DNA of 64,000 bases. Source: Catonia carolina (lineage: Eukaryota; Arthropoda; Insecta; Hemiptera; Achilidae). Below are positions 21,085 to 33,696 of this stretch, piece by piece. The notes beneath the pieces are model-generated. The model was not told the origin of the DNA and ran no database searches. It saw only the letters and a program-made list of their open reading frames with translations. The first letter of the stretch is position 1; each line of letters opens with the position of its first letter. The DNA lies in assembly GCA_035578175.1 (NCBI GenBank), contig JAQMRL010000003.1, forward strand, positions 105,946,969-106,010,968. Direction: 5' to 3'. The translations under genes and the position numbers were made by a program.

Positions 21085-21497
21085 TCTGTTGCAATCATTG
21101 TTATTAAATAGGTGTCTTAACGACAGTTAAAAGTGTAGATGTAATATCGTATTAATTTGTCAATATACTCTATTAATTAAGTAATTATTAATTTAAGGTT
21201 TTCGTGAAAGGTGAAAGTCTTTTCGTAGTTTTGAAATCCATACTTGTATTGTCTTCGTAGCGTAATTGCTTCGAACATTTTATGAGGTTATCTAAAGTTG
21301 CGGTACTAAAGAGTAATTTAGCGACTTGTAAGTGAAAATTTAGTTTTATCTGAATTTAATGTAATTTTTTTAAAATTTTAGGGTAGTTATGCTCCGAAGC
21401 TTTAGTTTGTTCATGAAAGTGGTCGTAGGGCCTATATATTAAACATTAATTTGGGGGGGGGGCAAAACATCAGTAATATTGATTTGTCTTTCAATTA
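21085..21497. other. No gene seen
   Basis: AT-rich; a run of nine G at about 21453-21461 is the only notable feature. Confidence 0.4.
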
Positions 21498-22057
21498 ACT
21501 CTTTTCAGTGCCAACGTCTGAAAAACAGGACGTCGATGTATTTCACGTAGTGACAACATTCGGTTTACCGGACGTCCGTAAGTTATACATAAAGTGCCAA
21601 CGTCCGGATAACCGAACTTTTGCAAAAAAAAAAACTAAAAACAAATTAATGGAATAATGTATTTTGTAATCGCCTCCGTGGCATGGTGACTAGCGCGCTA
21701 GCCTGCAAAGCGAAAGGTCCCGGGTTCGATTCCCGGCTACGGTCTGAAAATTTAAACAGGTTAAAACCACCAAAGTACCACCACAGTAGTTGCTAATGAC
21801 CAAGCTGTCGATATGACTTTAAATAAACTAAAATAAACTATTTTGAATATTTAAGTGTTAAAACGATTTCTTTTTTATAAACATAATAAAAATTATTTTT
21901 CACAGGAAATTTTATTTTTCTGTAACGTTGAAATTTTAGTTGGCAATGGCAGGCTTACGTCTGCAAGTTTTCGAAATAAGCGGTGGTACTTTTTGTACAC
22001 CCTTATTCAAATGGCTTTAGATCAAACTTTCAAATATTGTTTCGGCACTGAAAGGGT
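21498..22057 (+). mobile_element. TIR element carrying a tRNA-SINE (composite), copy 2
   Basis: Left end ACTCTTTTCAGTGCCAACG, right end CGGCACTGAAAGGGT. The left arm repeats CAACGTCCGGATAACCGAAC and CCGGACGTCCG. The right arm (CAGGAAATTTTATTTTTCTG, TGCAAGTTTTCGAAATAAG, TTTTTGTACACCCTTATTC) matches copy 1. It carries the SINE at 21670-21834 at the same internal position as in copy 1 (7581-8115), so the composite was formed before the copies separated. The left flank contains TTAA. Confidence 0.78.
21670..21834 (+). mobile_element. tRNA-derived SINE (tail type 2) inside TIR element
   Basis: Head CGCCTCCGTGGCATGGTGAC, B box GGTTCGATTCC within CCCGGGTTCGATTCCCGG, then tail AGTTGCTAATGACCAAGCTG and TTTAAATAAAC. 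Orientation and position inside the host element equal those at 7732-7904. Confidence 0.85.
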
Positions 22058-24536
22058 AAAATGTAGTTATGTATCAGATTGTTAAACTGACTTTTAAGAT
22101 TTTGTTTTAGTAATTTATTGTTTATTTTTCTGTTTCAGGTGAGTGTCATGGTTGAGCCTAATTGTTCATTCCTCAGTTAATTACATCTTCTAATGAGGTA
22201 TAATACCATGTGTCAAAAAATTATTTATGTATTTACTATTAACTGTGTGTAAAGTAGTACCTATCCGAGATTTCAATGGTAGATTTAATTTGGTAACAGA
22301 CCGAATCGTACGATTAATAAAGAAATAGGCTATAAATTTGACTTTTCAAATTAAAATTAGTGCTGGATGTTAACGTATTTCTCAGTATGCTCACGATGTA
22401 ATTACTTTTTTGGAATTACCTTGTTTAGTTTTTACAAATTTGTTTTTGTTAGAAAACTATATGACATTACTTCCTGTTGGATGACGGCTGGATTGTTTTT
22501 TCTTCGTCAGATTGGTAGGCAATTGATTCTTTCACTTTGTACTTTAAAAAAGAGGAGCTGCAGGTGTGAAAAGGACAAGCAACATTTCCCCGAAACATCA
22601 TTTTACTCACTTTCTGTTGTTGTACAGTATCTAATTATACTTACTTAGTCATCTAGTACCGAAACACTTCGAAGAAGTGATGTTATAATTCCTCCTATAG
22701 TTTTTTTTTCAAATTATGAAACCGAAAATTATTTTAATATAAATATTTCAATCTGAAGGAAATAAAATAATTTAAAGCTACAACTTATTATTTATTAATT
22801 ATTTCATAACCTAGAAAGAGGTGATTATAATCTTGTACAGTTTTTAGCTTGAAGACACGTAGAAACATTTCTTTTAAGTTAAGTCCTATTGCAAAGTTTG
22901 CTTTAAACGGGATTTAAAATACGTTTCATTAACATTTTCACCAAGTTTGTTTGATTTTGTTTTTGGATACAGCATTAAGTGCTATTATAAGTACATAAAT
23001 TTAATTATGTCTGATTTATTTAAAGATACCGATGATTTTTTACGGGTTGTACACGATATTATAGTAATACATGCGAAGGATTCCTATGTACTGAAATGAA
23101 ACTTATGATTTTTTCTAAAATTAAAATTACTTACGTACAAACTGTTTGATTGATCTAACTAATAATAAATCTGTTAATAAAATCATACTCAATGGAAACG
23201 GAAACAAAAGTTTGAAGACACTTTAGATGTGGTAGTCTTGTATAATATAAATTAGGACTTCTAATTATTATGGATTAGATCAACGTTGTCAACATAAGTT
23301 TATTTATAGCCACTTGGACTTGTTATTATTTGTAATAAATGGTAATAACCCGCATGTCGTTTTGATTAAATATAACCAACTGTGGACTGTACGGCCTTTT
23401 ATTATTAAATTCTTCCAAATACAGTAGTTGTTCATATATGAGCCATTACATTACTATAAATTTACTTATAGTATCGGTTTTGTAGTATACTGAACGTCAT
23501 TTGTATGGTAAATTCCGTTTTTTACATGTGAATAACCGTTCATCATTTAAGTGCCTTTTAAATGTAAAAAATTGGTAGAGATTTTTTTAAGGAGGTTTAT
23601 ATAGGCAGTACGGCAAACTGAGATTACGAATTTATAACCGCTGCATTAACAATTATTATTTTACATTGGATATAAAATGATGTTAGTGTAAATTAATATA
23701 TTAAAAAACTGGTAATTTTACATAGTCTTCAAATCGAAAGCTTACTTGTTACACAAATGGATCGGTTTTTGTAATTTTTTTACAAAAAATGACAAATTTG
23801 TGGTGAATTATAACGTAGGCCAAGTATCTCAAAAGAAACTTTCAACATTTTTGGAATGTAATCCTGTAAAGAATTCACGAGCTAAGTTTGAAATGAAAGT
23901 TTCGATAAATTTATGAGTTGTTAGTTCCATCGCCCTTTTTTCTTTTTGTGGTTTTCACTTTTTATATGCGTTACTGTGTCAAGAGTATCCAGCTAAGCAT
24001 CTAACTTCTTTCAAAGTTATTTTTCACCTCCCGCATTACTTTTCTTATAACTTATTTTTCCTGTTAAAGAAGTAAAATTCCTACTTCCAAAAACCATGAA
24101 ATTTTTCAATTCCAATGTTTGTTCCGATAATACTGTTCAATTTTTCTACTTATGCTCTGAATTGTTTCAGTAATTCGCTATAGGTTGGCTATTTATTGTA
24201 CGCCTTGGCTAGTCATGTGAAAAGGCGGGTTCTTCAGGGCATCATGACCTACTCATAAATGTACCTACATGTTGATCCAGTGTTCCAGTGGATTTTTCAT
24301 CCAGCCTCTCACTGAAGTGTTTAGCTTAACAAAAAAACCACCTTTTAGAGGTTATGTTGTGGAGTAGAAATGAGCGAATCTGTTTCTTGATCCAGTGTTC
24401 CATTTCGTATACAACACTAATGGTAAATGCCTACGCTTCTTCAGTCTCTTTCGCCTGAGCTTATACCATTCCCAGAGCCTCCAACGACGCCTTTACATAA
24501 TACAGATATAGACTACATAATTTTTAAATATTAAAT
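22058..24536. other. No gene seen
   Basis: Longest stretch without a recognised repeat. AT-rich. The pentadecamer TGATCCAGTGTTCCA occurs twice, at about 24273 and 24391. No frame shows a recognisable domain. Confidence 0.4.
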
Positions 24537-24622
24537 TCAGTTTATTTATTTTTGGTTTAACGTCCGACTATTATGCAATTACTGCTAATGCAGACGGTGA
24601 AGGATGAAATGATTTTTTTGTA
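24537..24622 (-). repeat. tRNA-type SINE 3' fragment (tail type 1)
   Basis: GGTTTAACGTCCGACTATTA and GCAATTACTGCTAATGCAGA followed by GGTGAAGGATGAAATGATTT: the reverse complement of the tail seen at 31966-32124. The tRNA head is missing. Confidence 0.75.
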
Positions 24623-24696
24623 AATTCAGTTTAGAGGGCGTATTTAATCCCGAAAGGTTTTTTTTGTTCTGAAGTTCTTGTGTAATACAATACCTA

Positions 24697-25092
24697 TTGT
24701 TACTGTTTAGGTCAACAGCCGTAAAGCTGGTTTGAACCTTTAGAGGTTTTAGTAAGTAAAAACGAGGAGTAAGGTGGTTTACAATTGCCTTCCTCACTGA
24801 GTTGAAAGTGTATGCTTATCAGCATGCCAGGCCCTCCGAAAAGCACTCACTTTCCACCCTGCAAATGACACCTTCATTTCATTCACCACAGGGTCTGGCT
24901 GCATAGTGAAATTCATTACTCTCAGAGGAGATAACTCTGACTAGTGTCTTTTACACCTCTACCTCTTCTGTTCTTAAATAGTTCAGTCATATAAGTGGCT
25001 GACTAAGTGATAAGAAACAGAACGATTTTTTTAGCCCTGGACCAAACAGATAGAGTGCAATTAAAATAACACTCCACCTGCCTGTTTTGGGC
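24697..25092 (-). mobile_element. SINE-A copy with 12-bp target-site duplication
   Basis: Flanked by ATACAATACCTA at 24685-24696 and 25093-25104. Starts TTGTTACTGTTTAGGTCAAC and ends CTGCCTGTTTTGGGC on plus. Full length and well conserved relative to the copy at 25600-25985. Confidence 0.92.
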
Positions 25093-25599
25093 ATACAATA
25101 CCTAATAAAAAGAAAAATTGTTTTGCTATAAATCGTTTTCTCATTCAAAGAACAATACATGATAAATTAAGTGAAAAATTCAATAAGATTTGAAATTTTA
25201 GTTAATTTTAACAGGTAGTGTCAACAGTTTAAGCGAGTTAAAAGAATACTTGGGAGCAAGAATAATATCGTACGTTTACTTGTTTCGTTTTATTTTGGGT
25301 TTAAACGAATAGCCCCTCCTATTTTTATAATACTGAACTATGACTAACAAGGACAAAATTCGTTTCGTGACAAGAAAACATTTCATTCAGACGATACGAC
25401 ACGAAACGATGGATTTATATACTTTTGCTGTATTAGTAATAGGTATATCATACAAGTAGGACAAATATGAGAAAAAAGGTCAAACAGTTTACAGACTATC
25501 TGCAGACCATTTAATCTTGTACACACCGTTAAAATTTACTCTTATTATTTTAACTTAAATGTAAAATTTATAAAAATGTGATACAATTTTTTTTAGTAT

Positions 25600-25985
25600 G
25601 TGTGTTGTTTATGTCAACAGCCGAAAGGCTGGTTTGAACCTGTAGAGGTTTTAGTAAGTAAAAAACGAGGAGGGAGGTGATTTACTCTTGCCTTCCTCAC
25701 TGAGTTGAAAGATTCTTATCAGCATGCCAGGCCCTCCGAAAAGCACCCACTTTCCACCTGCAAAGGACACCTTCATTCATTTACCACAGGGTCTGGCTGT
25801 TCAGTGAAATTCATTACTCTCAGAGGAGAAAATTCTGACTAGTGTCTTTTACACCTCTACCTCTTCTGTTCTTAAATAGTTCAGTCATTGACTGACTATA
25901 TAATAAAAAAGAGAAATATTTTTTGTAGCTTTGGAACCAACAGATCGAGTGCAATTAATTTAACACCACCTGCCCGTTATGGGCA
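25600..25985 (-). mobile_element. SINE-A copy with 12-bp target-site duplication
   Basis: Flanked by TTTTTTTAGTAT at 25588-25599 and 25986-25997. It starts GTGTGTTGTTTATGTCAACA and ends CTGCCCGTTATGGGCA. It lies about 500 bp from the previous copy in the same orientation, but its duplication is different, so this is an independent insertion and not a tandem duplication. Confidence 0.92.
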
Positions 25986-25997
25986 TTTTTTTAGTAT

Positions 25998-27566
25998 AGC
26001 CTGTACGTATTTATTTTTGTGTTTAGATAAAAATGTTTGTGTATAAATTTAGAAAGGTGTTTCTCAACAAGTTTGGTAATTTAAATAACGGGTCAAGTAT
26101 TCGGTTCAAGTCAGTATTTGTATACCGACCGATCTTGTGACTTTCTTAGACTTGTAGCTGATTCAGGAATAAGAAGGATTTGGGGGGAAGAAGAATTGGG
26201 GAATAAGGATTCCGGACGATACACTACGTCGTACAGAAGAAATGTTTAGTACTGTGGAAACTGACTTTTCTACTAAAAATAAAATATTCGTATGAATGAA
26301 TTTGCCGAAGTGCTTTGATACTAACTCTACAAAATTTTAGCTTTTTGGTAACAAGAGGCTGTATTGAATTTCTCCGTGCATAAATTATGGGAAAAATTCA
26401 TTCGTTTTATTTCCTTTCAAAAAAAATTAGATAATGGATCCAAAAACTGTATTTTTAATAGTTCTAAAGAAAATTGTGTGTTAAAAAATGGAATCGAAAA
26501 ACACTTTTTTATTATTAGACTAAGTTGTATGTAAGTCTGAGAACGTTGTTGCAAAGAAAATTTATTATAATTTACTGCCTAAATCGGAAAAAATATTTCG
26601 CTAGCCGTAAATCGATAATGAAGCCTTTCCAGAATGGTTTTATAATTTTAAAATTTGTTTTTAATGTTTTGAATCTTCTTCGTGAATATTCCCTGTTTGT
26701 TGATTTTGATTTGATTTTGTCTCTTATCTAAATTTTTATCTCTATCATGTTTCCGTCACAGTTGTAAAAACTGTATGGGTTGTCAGTTATGTATTTTTTC
26801 TTAGTGTATCTAATTTTGGATTGTTTAAGAATTCATTAAGCAGTAACATGTAAGCCGACCAATTTTCCATGAGGTTGCCAGAAGCTACACTCTAGTAACC
26901 ACCGATCACTTAATGCATTTGTCTACTGCTTGTTAAAATATGGGACCCACTCATCGTGTTCTCCGGTTGAAACATTCTCTTGGCATAATGCCATATTAAT
27001 GATATGACAAGACCTGTTGATATCTATTCTTTTGTGGTTGTGAATCTTCCCAATTCCTGCAAACCGCTTTTCTAAATATCTGTTTAATTTGGAGATTTTG
27101 TATTATACGGCAGCGTGTTACCGTTTTTTTTTTTATTATTATTATCGAAGGGTTTGCGGAATTTTGTTGCTGAACGTTTTCCTTTTTTTTCTTCTTTTAC
27201 CGTTCGCTATTTTCGTCTTTCACCAGGGTTTTCCATTATTTCGCTCAACTCTTTCTTCTGATCATTTTATTTGTCATTATCCGTCTTATCTTACTCTTTA
27301 AACCTAAAATTCTTTAACCTTTTTTTATAAATTCACCTTTGTGTCCTTTCATCGTATCTTTACACCATCTCTTTTATACCTTTTTGAAGTTTTGTTAACC
27401 ACCTATTCTGTGTTTTGTAAATTTTTTTGCATTTATCAAATTATTATTTCGTATTTTTTTCTTTACCTTGTTCATTCTGTAGGTATCTCCATAAAACTTA
27501 TAGATTCTGTTTTTTTATATATTTTTTAACTCTTTCCTCTCTTTCATTTCAATAAGTTTTCATTTT
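25998..27566. other. No gene seen
   Basis: AT-rich; 27120-27560 is strongly T-rich on plus, which creates long hydrophobic chance frames there (27089-27301, 27341-27529). Confidence 0.4.
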
Positions 27567-27950
27567 TGCCTATAACAGGCAGGTGAATTGTTAAATTATT
27601 TGTACTCTATCTGCTAGTTCCAGAGCCACCAAAAATAGTTGTTTTTTATCACATGGTTAGCCATTTATTTGACTGAAGCATTTAGGAACAGAAGAGGTAG
27701 AGGTGTAAAAGGTACTAGTCAGAATTATCTCTTCTGAGAGTAATGAATTTCATTATACAGCTCTCTGTGGTGATGAAGTGTAGGTGTCATTTGTAGGGTG
27801 TAAAGTAGATGCTTTTCAGATGGCCTGGAATGCTAATAAGCGTCCTTTTTAACTCAATGAGGAAGGCAGTTGTAAACCACCTCAATCCTCGTTTTACTTA
27901 GTAAAATCTTTAGAGGTTCAAATTAGCCTTTTGGCTGATAATCTAAACAA
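27567..27950 (+). mobile_element. SINE-A copy
   Basis: TGCCTATAACAGGCAGGTG, CTCTATCTGCTAGTTCCAG, CACATGGTTAGCCATTTATT, GAGGAAGGCAGTTGTAAACC, then the tail GGCTGATAATCTAAACAA. Full length with several substitutions and a small deletion in the CCCTGTGG block. Confidence 0.82.
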
Positions 27951-28041
27951 GTTGTTTTTACCCAAAACTATTTTTTTCGAAGTACGTTCGTGATTGTTAT
28001 GAAACACTTAATATGTGATTGTATTACAAAAATCATTTGTA

Positions 28042-28106
28042 GAACAGAACATTTAGGAACAGAAGAGGTAAAGGTGTAAAAGACACGAGTCAGAATTATC
28101 TCTTCT
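28042..28106 (+). repeat. SINE-A internal fragment
   Basis: Only CATTTAGGAACAGAAGAGGT, AAAGGTGTAAAAGACACGAG and TCAGAATTATCTCTTCTT remain. It lies 90 bp downstream of the copy at 27567-27950 and repeats part of it, so it may be a local duplication. Confidence 0.7.
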
Positions 28107-29284
28107 TTTTTTCAAAAAAAAAATTGTGAAAAGAAAAATTGTGAATGTATTAATAGCCTACTAAATTTTTCCGTATTACCGGTTACCCAAAAATGAAAGT
28201 TGGCCTAAATGTTTTTACCAGTCGTACAAAGTTCCCACGGTATTTCAGTTATTGTTGAAAATTTTGCAGATTCAAACTGGATTTCATCAAGTCCAAAAAC
28301 TTGGACGATAATTTCTACAATGTAAATTTCATTGAAATCATATACATCATAGTCTTTCAATTTGACAAAATGAATCAACAATTTTTTTTTATTTAAATTT
28401 TTCGCTTCTCATCTGTTGTAAGCCGGTTTTCCAAAGTAATATTACAATGTAATATATATTAAGAACACAATACTAATACATTGTAGTTGTTCTCTTTGGA
28501 TTTTAAAATCGCATACCATGTACATGGTAGATTATTATACAGTCAAAACCTTAATTACATCCATAATAATATGCCTAGTACTGTTGTTTTGTTTTGTATT
28601 TCGCACATGAATTGTTTAATAATAGTACAATAATGTGAAACGCTTTTCAATAAAGTTAATTAATATTGCTTTGTCCTACTGATTTTGTGTCTATTATCAG
28701 GTGCAATTGCACTGCAGTCGAGTTGCTTATATCTTTTTTATATATCTATTGTGCTATTTCTATGATTTCATTGTTTTGGTTTTTTTATTATTATTTAGGC
28801 CAGGTATGTTTTATTATTTTTGTATTGTATTCATTTGTTAAATAATAATAATAACTAATAAACCGTAAGCATTTTACCGTTAATTTAATTTGAATACCTG
28901 GAATTGGTATGTTATGTCTGTGTTTGTTATTTAGTAGTGTTCGCAGAGACATAATGTTGATAGATTACAAAACATATCTAATCATTGTTGCAGCTAATGT
29001 CTAAAAAATAAAACTAAAATGGTAAAAGTGTGTTACAAATTTATAATTATCGTGTTACAATGTTACACAATTATCGTGTTGATTTAATTCTAAGTCCCAG
29101 ACGCTCGCTGGAAAGTAAAAATGTTTTTACTCAATGATTCAAGGGGGATTTTATCTTGAAAACAAACCAAAAACATTTTTTAGCAATTTTTGATATTTTT
29201 TAAAGTCTTGCTAAGTATTAGTGCAAATTATTCTGAATTAAATAGTGGAATTCTTTTGTACTTACGGCATCTGTATTTTTTTAA
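28107..29284. other. No gene seen
   Basis: AT-rich DNA without recognised elements. Confidence 0.4.
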
Positions 29285-29720
29285 ATAATAAAATCCCCTT
29301 TCATGAGACGACGCGTCTCATGCATGGCTGGTGGCAATTTTTATAAAGGCTTATCTTTGATATATGTGAAAAACCATTAGTGATTTCTGCTCTATAAAGA
29401 ATAAGAGGAATCGAATGACACTATTTCAGTTCCTAAATTCCGACGAATTGACTTCCGGTTTTAGGCCATTTCCGATCGAAAAGGGATCTTCAAATTCAAT
29501 CCAGGCCCTCAATTTTTATGTAGATTGCGAATCCGAAAACCATTTGTTGCTATCTCTTTTAGTTTCTGACTGATTTCTTGATTTCCGATTTTGGGCCACT
29601 TTCGGTCAAAACCGAAACTTCAAACCTAATTTAGGTCCACTAACTTTTGGTATAGATAACGATTCCGAAAATTGTTTGTTGCTATATTTTGTAGTTTCTG
29701 ACATTTGGGCGTGACGGACG
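29285..29720 (-). repeat. Dispersed repeat F, copy 2
   Basis: Reverse complement of the repeat at 2465-2830: CCCCTTTCATGAGACGACGC, GGCTTATCTTTGA, GACTTCCGGTTTTAGGCCA, then a second internal unit with GATTTCCGATTTTGGGCCAC and CCGAAACTTCAAACCTAATT. At least two tandem internal units of roughly 170-190 bp can be aligned. Confidence 0.65.
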
Positions 29721-29760
29721 GACAAAAGAAAATCATAGATGAAAATTTTTAAAAATTTTC

Positions 29761-31965
29761 ACCAATATTTAACAGTCATTCATGGTAACTTAGATGCCCC
29801 TTAAAACTTTATTCAACATTTCCCGTAAATTACAATTCTACGTGCCATGAAATCCAAGAAAAATTTAACTGAAGTTCTTAGATAGTCATTTTTACAGAAA
29901 TATCTCTTAAATAGATCAATGACATTTGACAGTGGTCACTCGCCTAATTATATTGTAGCCTATAGGCTACATGCCCTAGGTTTGATCTTGTCTACAATCT
30001 GAAAGTTACGTCCAGAAAATAGTTCAAACAGTGAAAAACCTTAATATTCGATGTAAATATAAGCTTCTTACAAATATTTTATGATCAATTTTGTTATTAA
30101 CTTTAACATTTATTATGTTTCTATTATTATTACTACCACATTTACCAGTTCTACTTATTAAAAACTCTTAAAAAAGTAACGGCATAAACAGTAAGAAGTT
30201 CAAATTACCCTCACAACCAATGAAAATGGAAGCGACATTCGTACATTATTTGTAATATATTCATTAGTAAATTTAACTCTAAAACAACGTTTTTTTAAAG
30301 GACTTTACTTAAGTGAAGTTCCTTAAAGAATTATTGATTAATTTTTTTAAATTGTATTAGCAAATGTATTTTTTCCTGGTTAAGTCTTCTGTAAATGTAC
30401 TGAAATCTTTGTTTATTTCTGGTTTTGTAAGTTCGTTGTATTTTCGTGTATTGACGCATAACTAACAGACATGCGGACTTTCAATATAATTATCTTTAAT
30501 TTTATCTCCGGAAAACAGAATGAACACAAAGATCTTGACTACCAATGAAATAGTGTCCTTTAGAAATTAAAACCATTGAGTTACTTGTTCCTGTAACGAC
30601 ACTATTTCGATTGACTGGACAACACTTTTCCTTCACCATTCAATTATTGACTGACTCACTACAAAGGCACCAACTATTTTTATACCGGCAGTCTGATAAT
30701 TTCCCCAAGCAAATGAGATCTTGCTAACAAAATCACCGCTATTCTCCAACATCGTTGAAGAAATCAGAGTAAAAACAAGTTGTTCTACTATTTTCAACTT
30801 CTTATAACTATTATTCAAAATATCTCATTCATCTCAGTACACTATCCTTGTTTAATACACTCCATTCCGTACAAGACACAATTTTTTACTACAATTTATT
30901 TCGTCAACCATTTCTGGACTAAATTTCTAGACATTTGAATATCCAAAGTTACTGACGGCATGTTTATTCTACTGTGTAAATGTAGTTCAGATTCTGTAGA
31001 TTACAGACATAGATTCCTACACCATTCGGAGGAAATATGTTTTTGTACCCGGTTGCCAGCTGGCACTAATTCTACTTAGCAAGTATTATTGTATGTGTTG
31101 TTCTTTCCACTTTTTCTCATTACCTCATCAATCGTTCCCAGTCTTCTATTCGTGTTGTTTTGAGATCATTATTTAATATGTATACAAAGTCATACTCATA
31201 CAAACGACATCTTCAAATCAGCCACTATGTTTATTTAACGATCGCTTTTGTTTATTTTAACCATCTTAATTTATTCGGCCTTCATTTCGTGTTAACATTA
31301 TTATCTTTAGTTCATTTACTGTTGAGTATATGGGGTGTGATATTTATATGTTTATGTTTAAAAAAACTGTGGAATGTTGCACGTTCGTAGGTTTTATGAA
31401 TCTTAAAAAAACTTTTAGTATTTGTTTTAGTGTAAGTATTGCTAGTTTTGTATTATGTTCACTTTTTTTTGTAAATTGTGTCGTTTTAGTAACCTGTCCA
31501 CTGTATTTAAAGAATATCGTTCTTGTATTTTAATAAAGTATCTATGTAATCACAGATAAATCTTGAAAAGTTATTTCCTTTTATTCATTTTATCAGAAAT
31601 GTTCTATTTTTAAACGTTGCTTAATTTAATTGCTAGCTTATGTTAAATGTTTGGCGTAAATTGATGAGAATTTGAATAATACCACCATACTAAGGCGTTG
31701 ACCGATTGAACTGGTCTGGAAGCCAAATTCGGAACTGATGGTTCTTCATTTTTTAAATTATAGCATAAATTATTAAGGTGTACATAAAATATACGTAGCA
31801 TAACGACTATGATCGGAAAATAGCCATAACAAATGGGCTTGGAGTGTGACTAAAATGTGTGGAACTTGACATAATTTTAAACGTTGACCGTTCTGCCTTC
31901 TGTACGATTTGTTTCCTTGAAGTTAATGGGCATTAATATGGAATTATTGAACATTCGCTTTACTG
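29761..31965. other. No gene seen
   Basis: AT-rich DNA; open frames such as 30633-30818 and 31160-31390 show no domain or conserved context. Confidence 0.4.
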
Positions 31966-32124
31966 TCAGTGTTGGCGTAGTTGGTAACGTGCTCGCCTCT
32001 CATCATGTTGGTTCGAATCCCATTCAGGCACGGCATATTTTCATACGTTACAAAAAATCATTTCATCCTTCACCGTCTGCATTAGCAGTAATTGCAGAAC
32101 AGTTGGACGTTAAACAAAAAAAAC
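31966..32124 (+). mobile_element. tRNA-derived SINE (tail type 1)
   Basis: A box GTTGGCGTAGTTGGTAACG with GTGCTCGCC, B box GGTTCGAATCC, then CATACGTTACAAAAAATCAT and CATTTCATCCTTCACCGTC. The tail GCATTAGCAGTAATTGCAGA and GTTGGACGTTAAAC ends in poly-A. The tRNA-like part has a mismatched acceptor context and the sequence continues about 90 bp, so this is a SINE and not a tRNA gene. Confidence 0.88.
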
Positions 32125-33411
32125 TCAGTTGGGGTTTTATTTGAAACTGAAACAATTTGACTGAAAAGAAAACTAAAAATTATCATATCACAATCTAGTA
32201 GTTTTCATGTGTAAAAAAGATTATCTTGTTTGGATTTATCACTAGGTTGCGCAAAGCTTAAATAATTGTCTGCTAAGCCGATGTTTCCGTTTTGATTTTC
32301 AGCTGGTATTTACAGGTTGCTACACTATTAAATGTTATTATACCAAAGTGGTCTACGTTCTCTTAAAGAATTCATTACAGTTCCATAGTTTTTTTAAATA
32401 CATTACTAAACACTAAAGATTTTTTACCAGTTTAAGTTTTTTATCGGGAAGTTTCAAGTGTTTTTGATAAAAAGCCTTTCGTAACAGGGGTTAATAAATA
32501 TTATCCTAATAATTAGATTTTTAAAATGTATAGTATTTCGTCGATACTGTACTGTTAATTTATTATATAATTTTTACTGTTAATAATTTATTTTTAATGA
32601 AAAGTGTTGTAAATGAATCAGTCGTTTCAGAAAGCCCTTAAGTCAAAAATCTATCTTTTTTTCTTTCATAAACTGAACGTAAACATATCCCTACAAAAAT
32701 CACATAAATCTAGTTTTCCTTAACCAATACAACTCATAGAAAAGACTTATCCTAATGGCTTGATTCTTTCAAATTATTAAAAAACGAAAATGGGTGATCT
32801 TTCGAAGCAAAGCTCTACTTTCCAGTGCTAGAGAATTTACAAATTTTCTATTCAAAAATTTTTTTTAGGGAGGTAACTAGGCTACTGTTGAGAACGACGA
32901 CGAACAACATGAGTAGTCTTAAAAACCAGCTTTTTTCTTCTTAAGGTTAAGGATTTCAATTTTTATTATTGCAGAAAGCTTCTTTAAGTCACCACTGTAA
33001 ACTAATAAAATAATAAAAAATATACACGAAATTGTACAACGGAATTTGTTTCTGATCTAACGACCTATTTCACAGAGAACAACGTAAGTTAACATTTTAT
33101 TCCAGTTTATTTCAGAGACACCTTAAGTCAAAATTTTCAATTTTTTTTAATAAGTGGCTTATCTTTAAAAAGTTTTAAAGTTCTAAAAGGTTCTAAGGTT
33201 TAAGTTCTTTAAAAAGTAAAGAGGATAGCCCTATGAAGAAATTACATTTTTTATATTATTTTTTATCAAAACGTAGTAAATTACCAGTTTTTTTAATTTT
33301 TAAATTTTTTTGACGTATGGGCTTTCTGAAATGACCGATTTAAATATAAGTACGTAGTTAAAGGAAATACTAGACTATTGCTGAACTTTAAAATATTATC
33401 AGAAATATCAC
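32125..33411. other. No gene seen
   Basis: AT-rich DNA without recognised elements. Confidence 0.4.
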
Positions 33412-33694
33412 GTCGACTAGTTAGCTGTTTTTTTAACAGCTGATTTTGGTGACAAAGGTTCCATGGTTCAATTCCTAGTAAAGGTAGTTACTTTTACACG
33501 GATTTGAATACTAATAATAGACAGTTGTTACCGGTGTAGACTTTTATGGTTGGGGTTCAATTAACCATACTCTCTCAGAAATGGTCAGCCTGAGTCTGTA
33601 GAAGACTATACGTCATTTACGCATCATTCTCATCATTCTCGTCTCATTGGCTCATGGGGTAGCTAATTGTTATTAAATTGAACTCATTACAACC
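33412..33694 (+). mobile_element. SINE-B copy (tRNA-derived), 5'-shortened
   Basis: Starts within the tRNA-like head (TTAACAGCTGATTTTGGTGA) with B box GGTTCAATTCC. The body follows: TTTACACGGATTTGAATACT, GGTTGGGGTTCAATTAACCA, GTCAGCCTGAGTCTGTAGAA and the tail CTCGTCTCATTGGCTCATGG. It ends directly at the hairpin element at 33697. Confidence 0.8.
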
Positions 33695-33696
33695 TA

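Noticed and set aside
31966..32040. Possible tRNA gene
   Set aside because: A and B boxes are present, but the acceptor stem does not pair and the sequence continues into a SINE body with poly-A.
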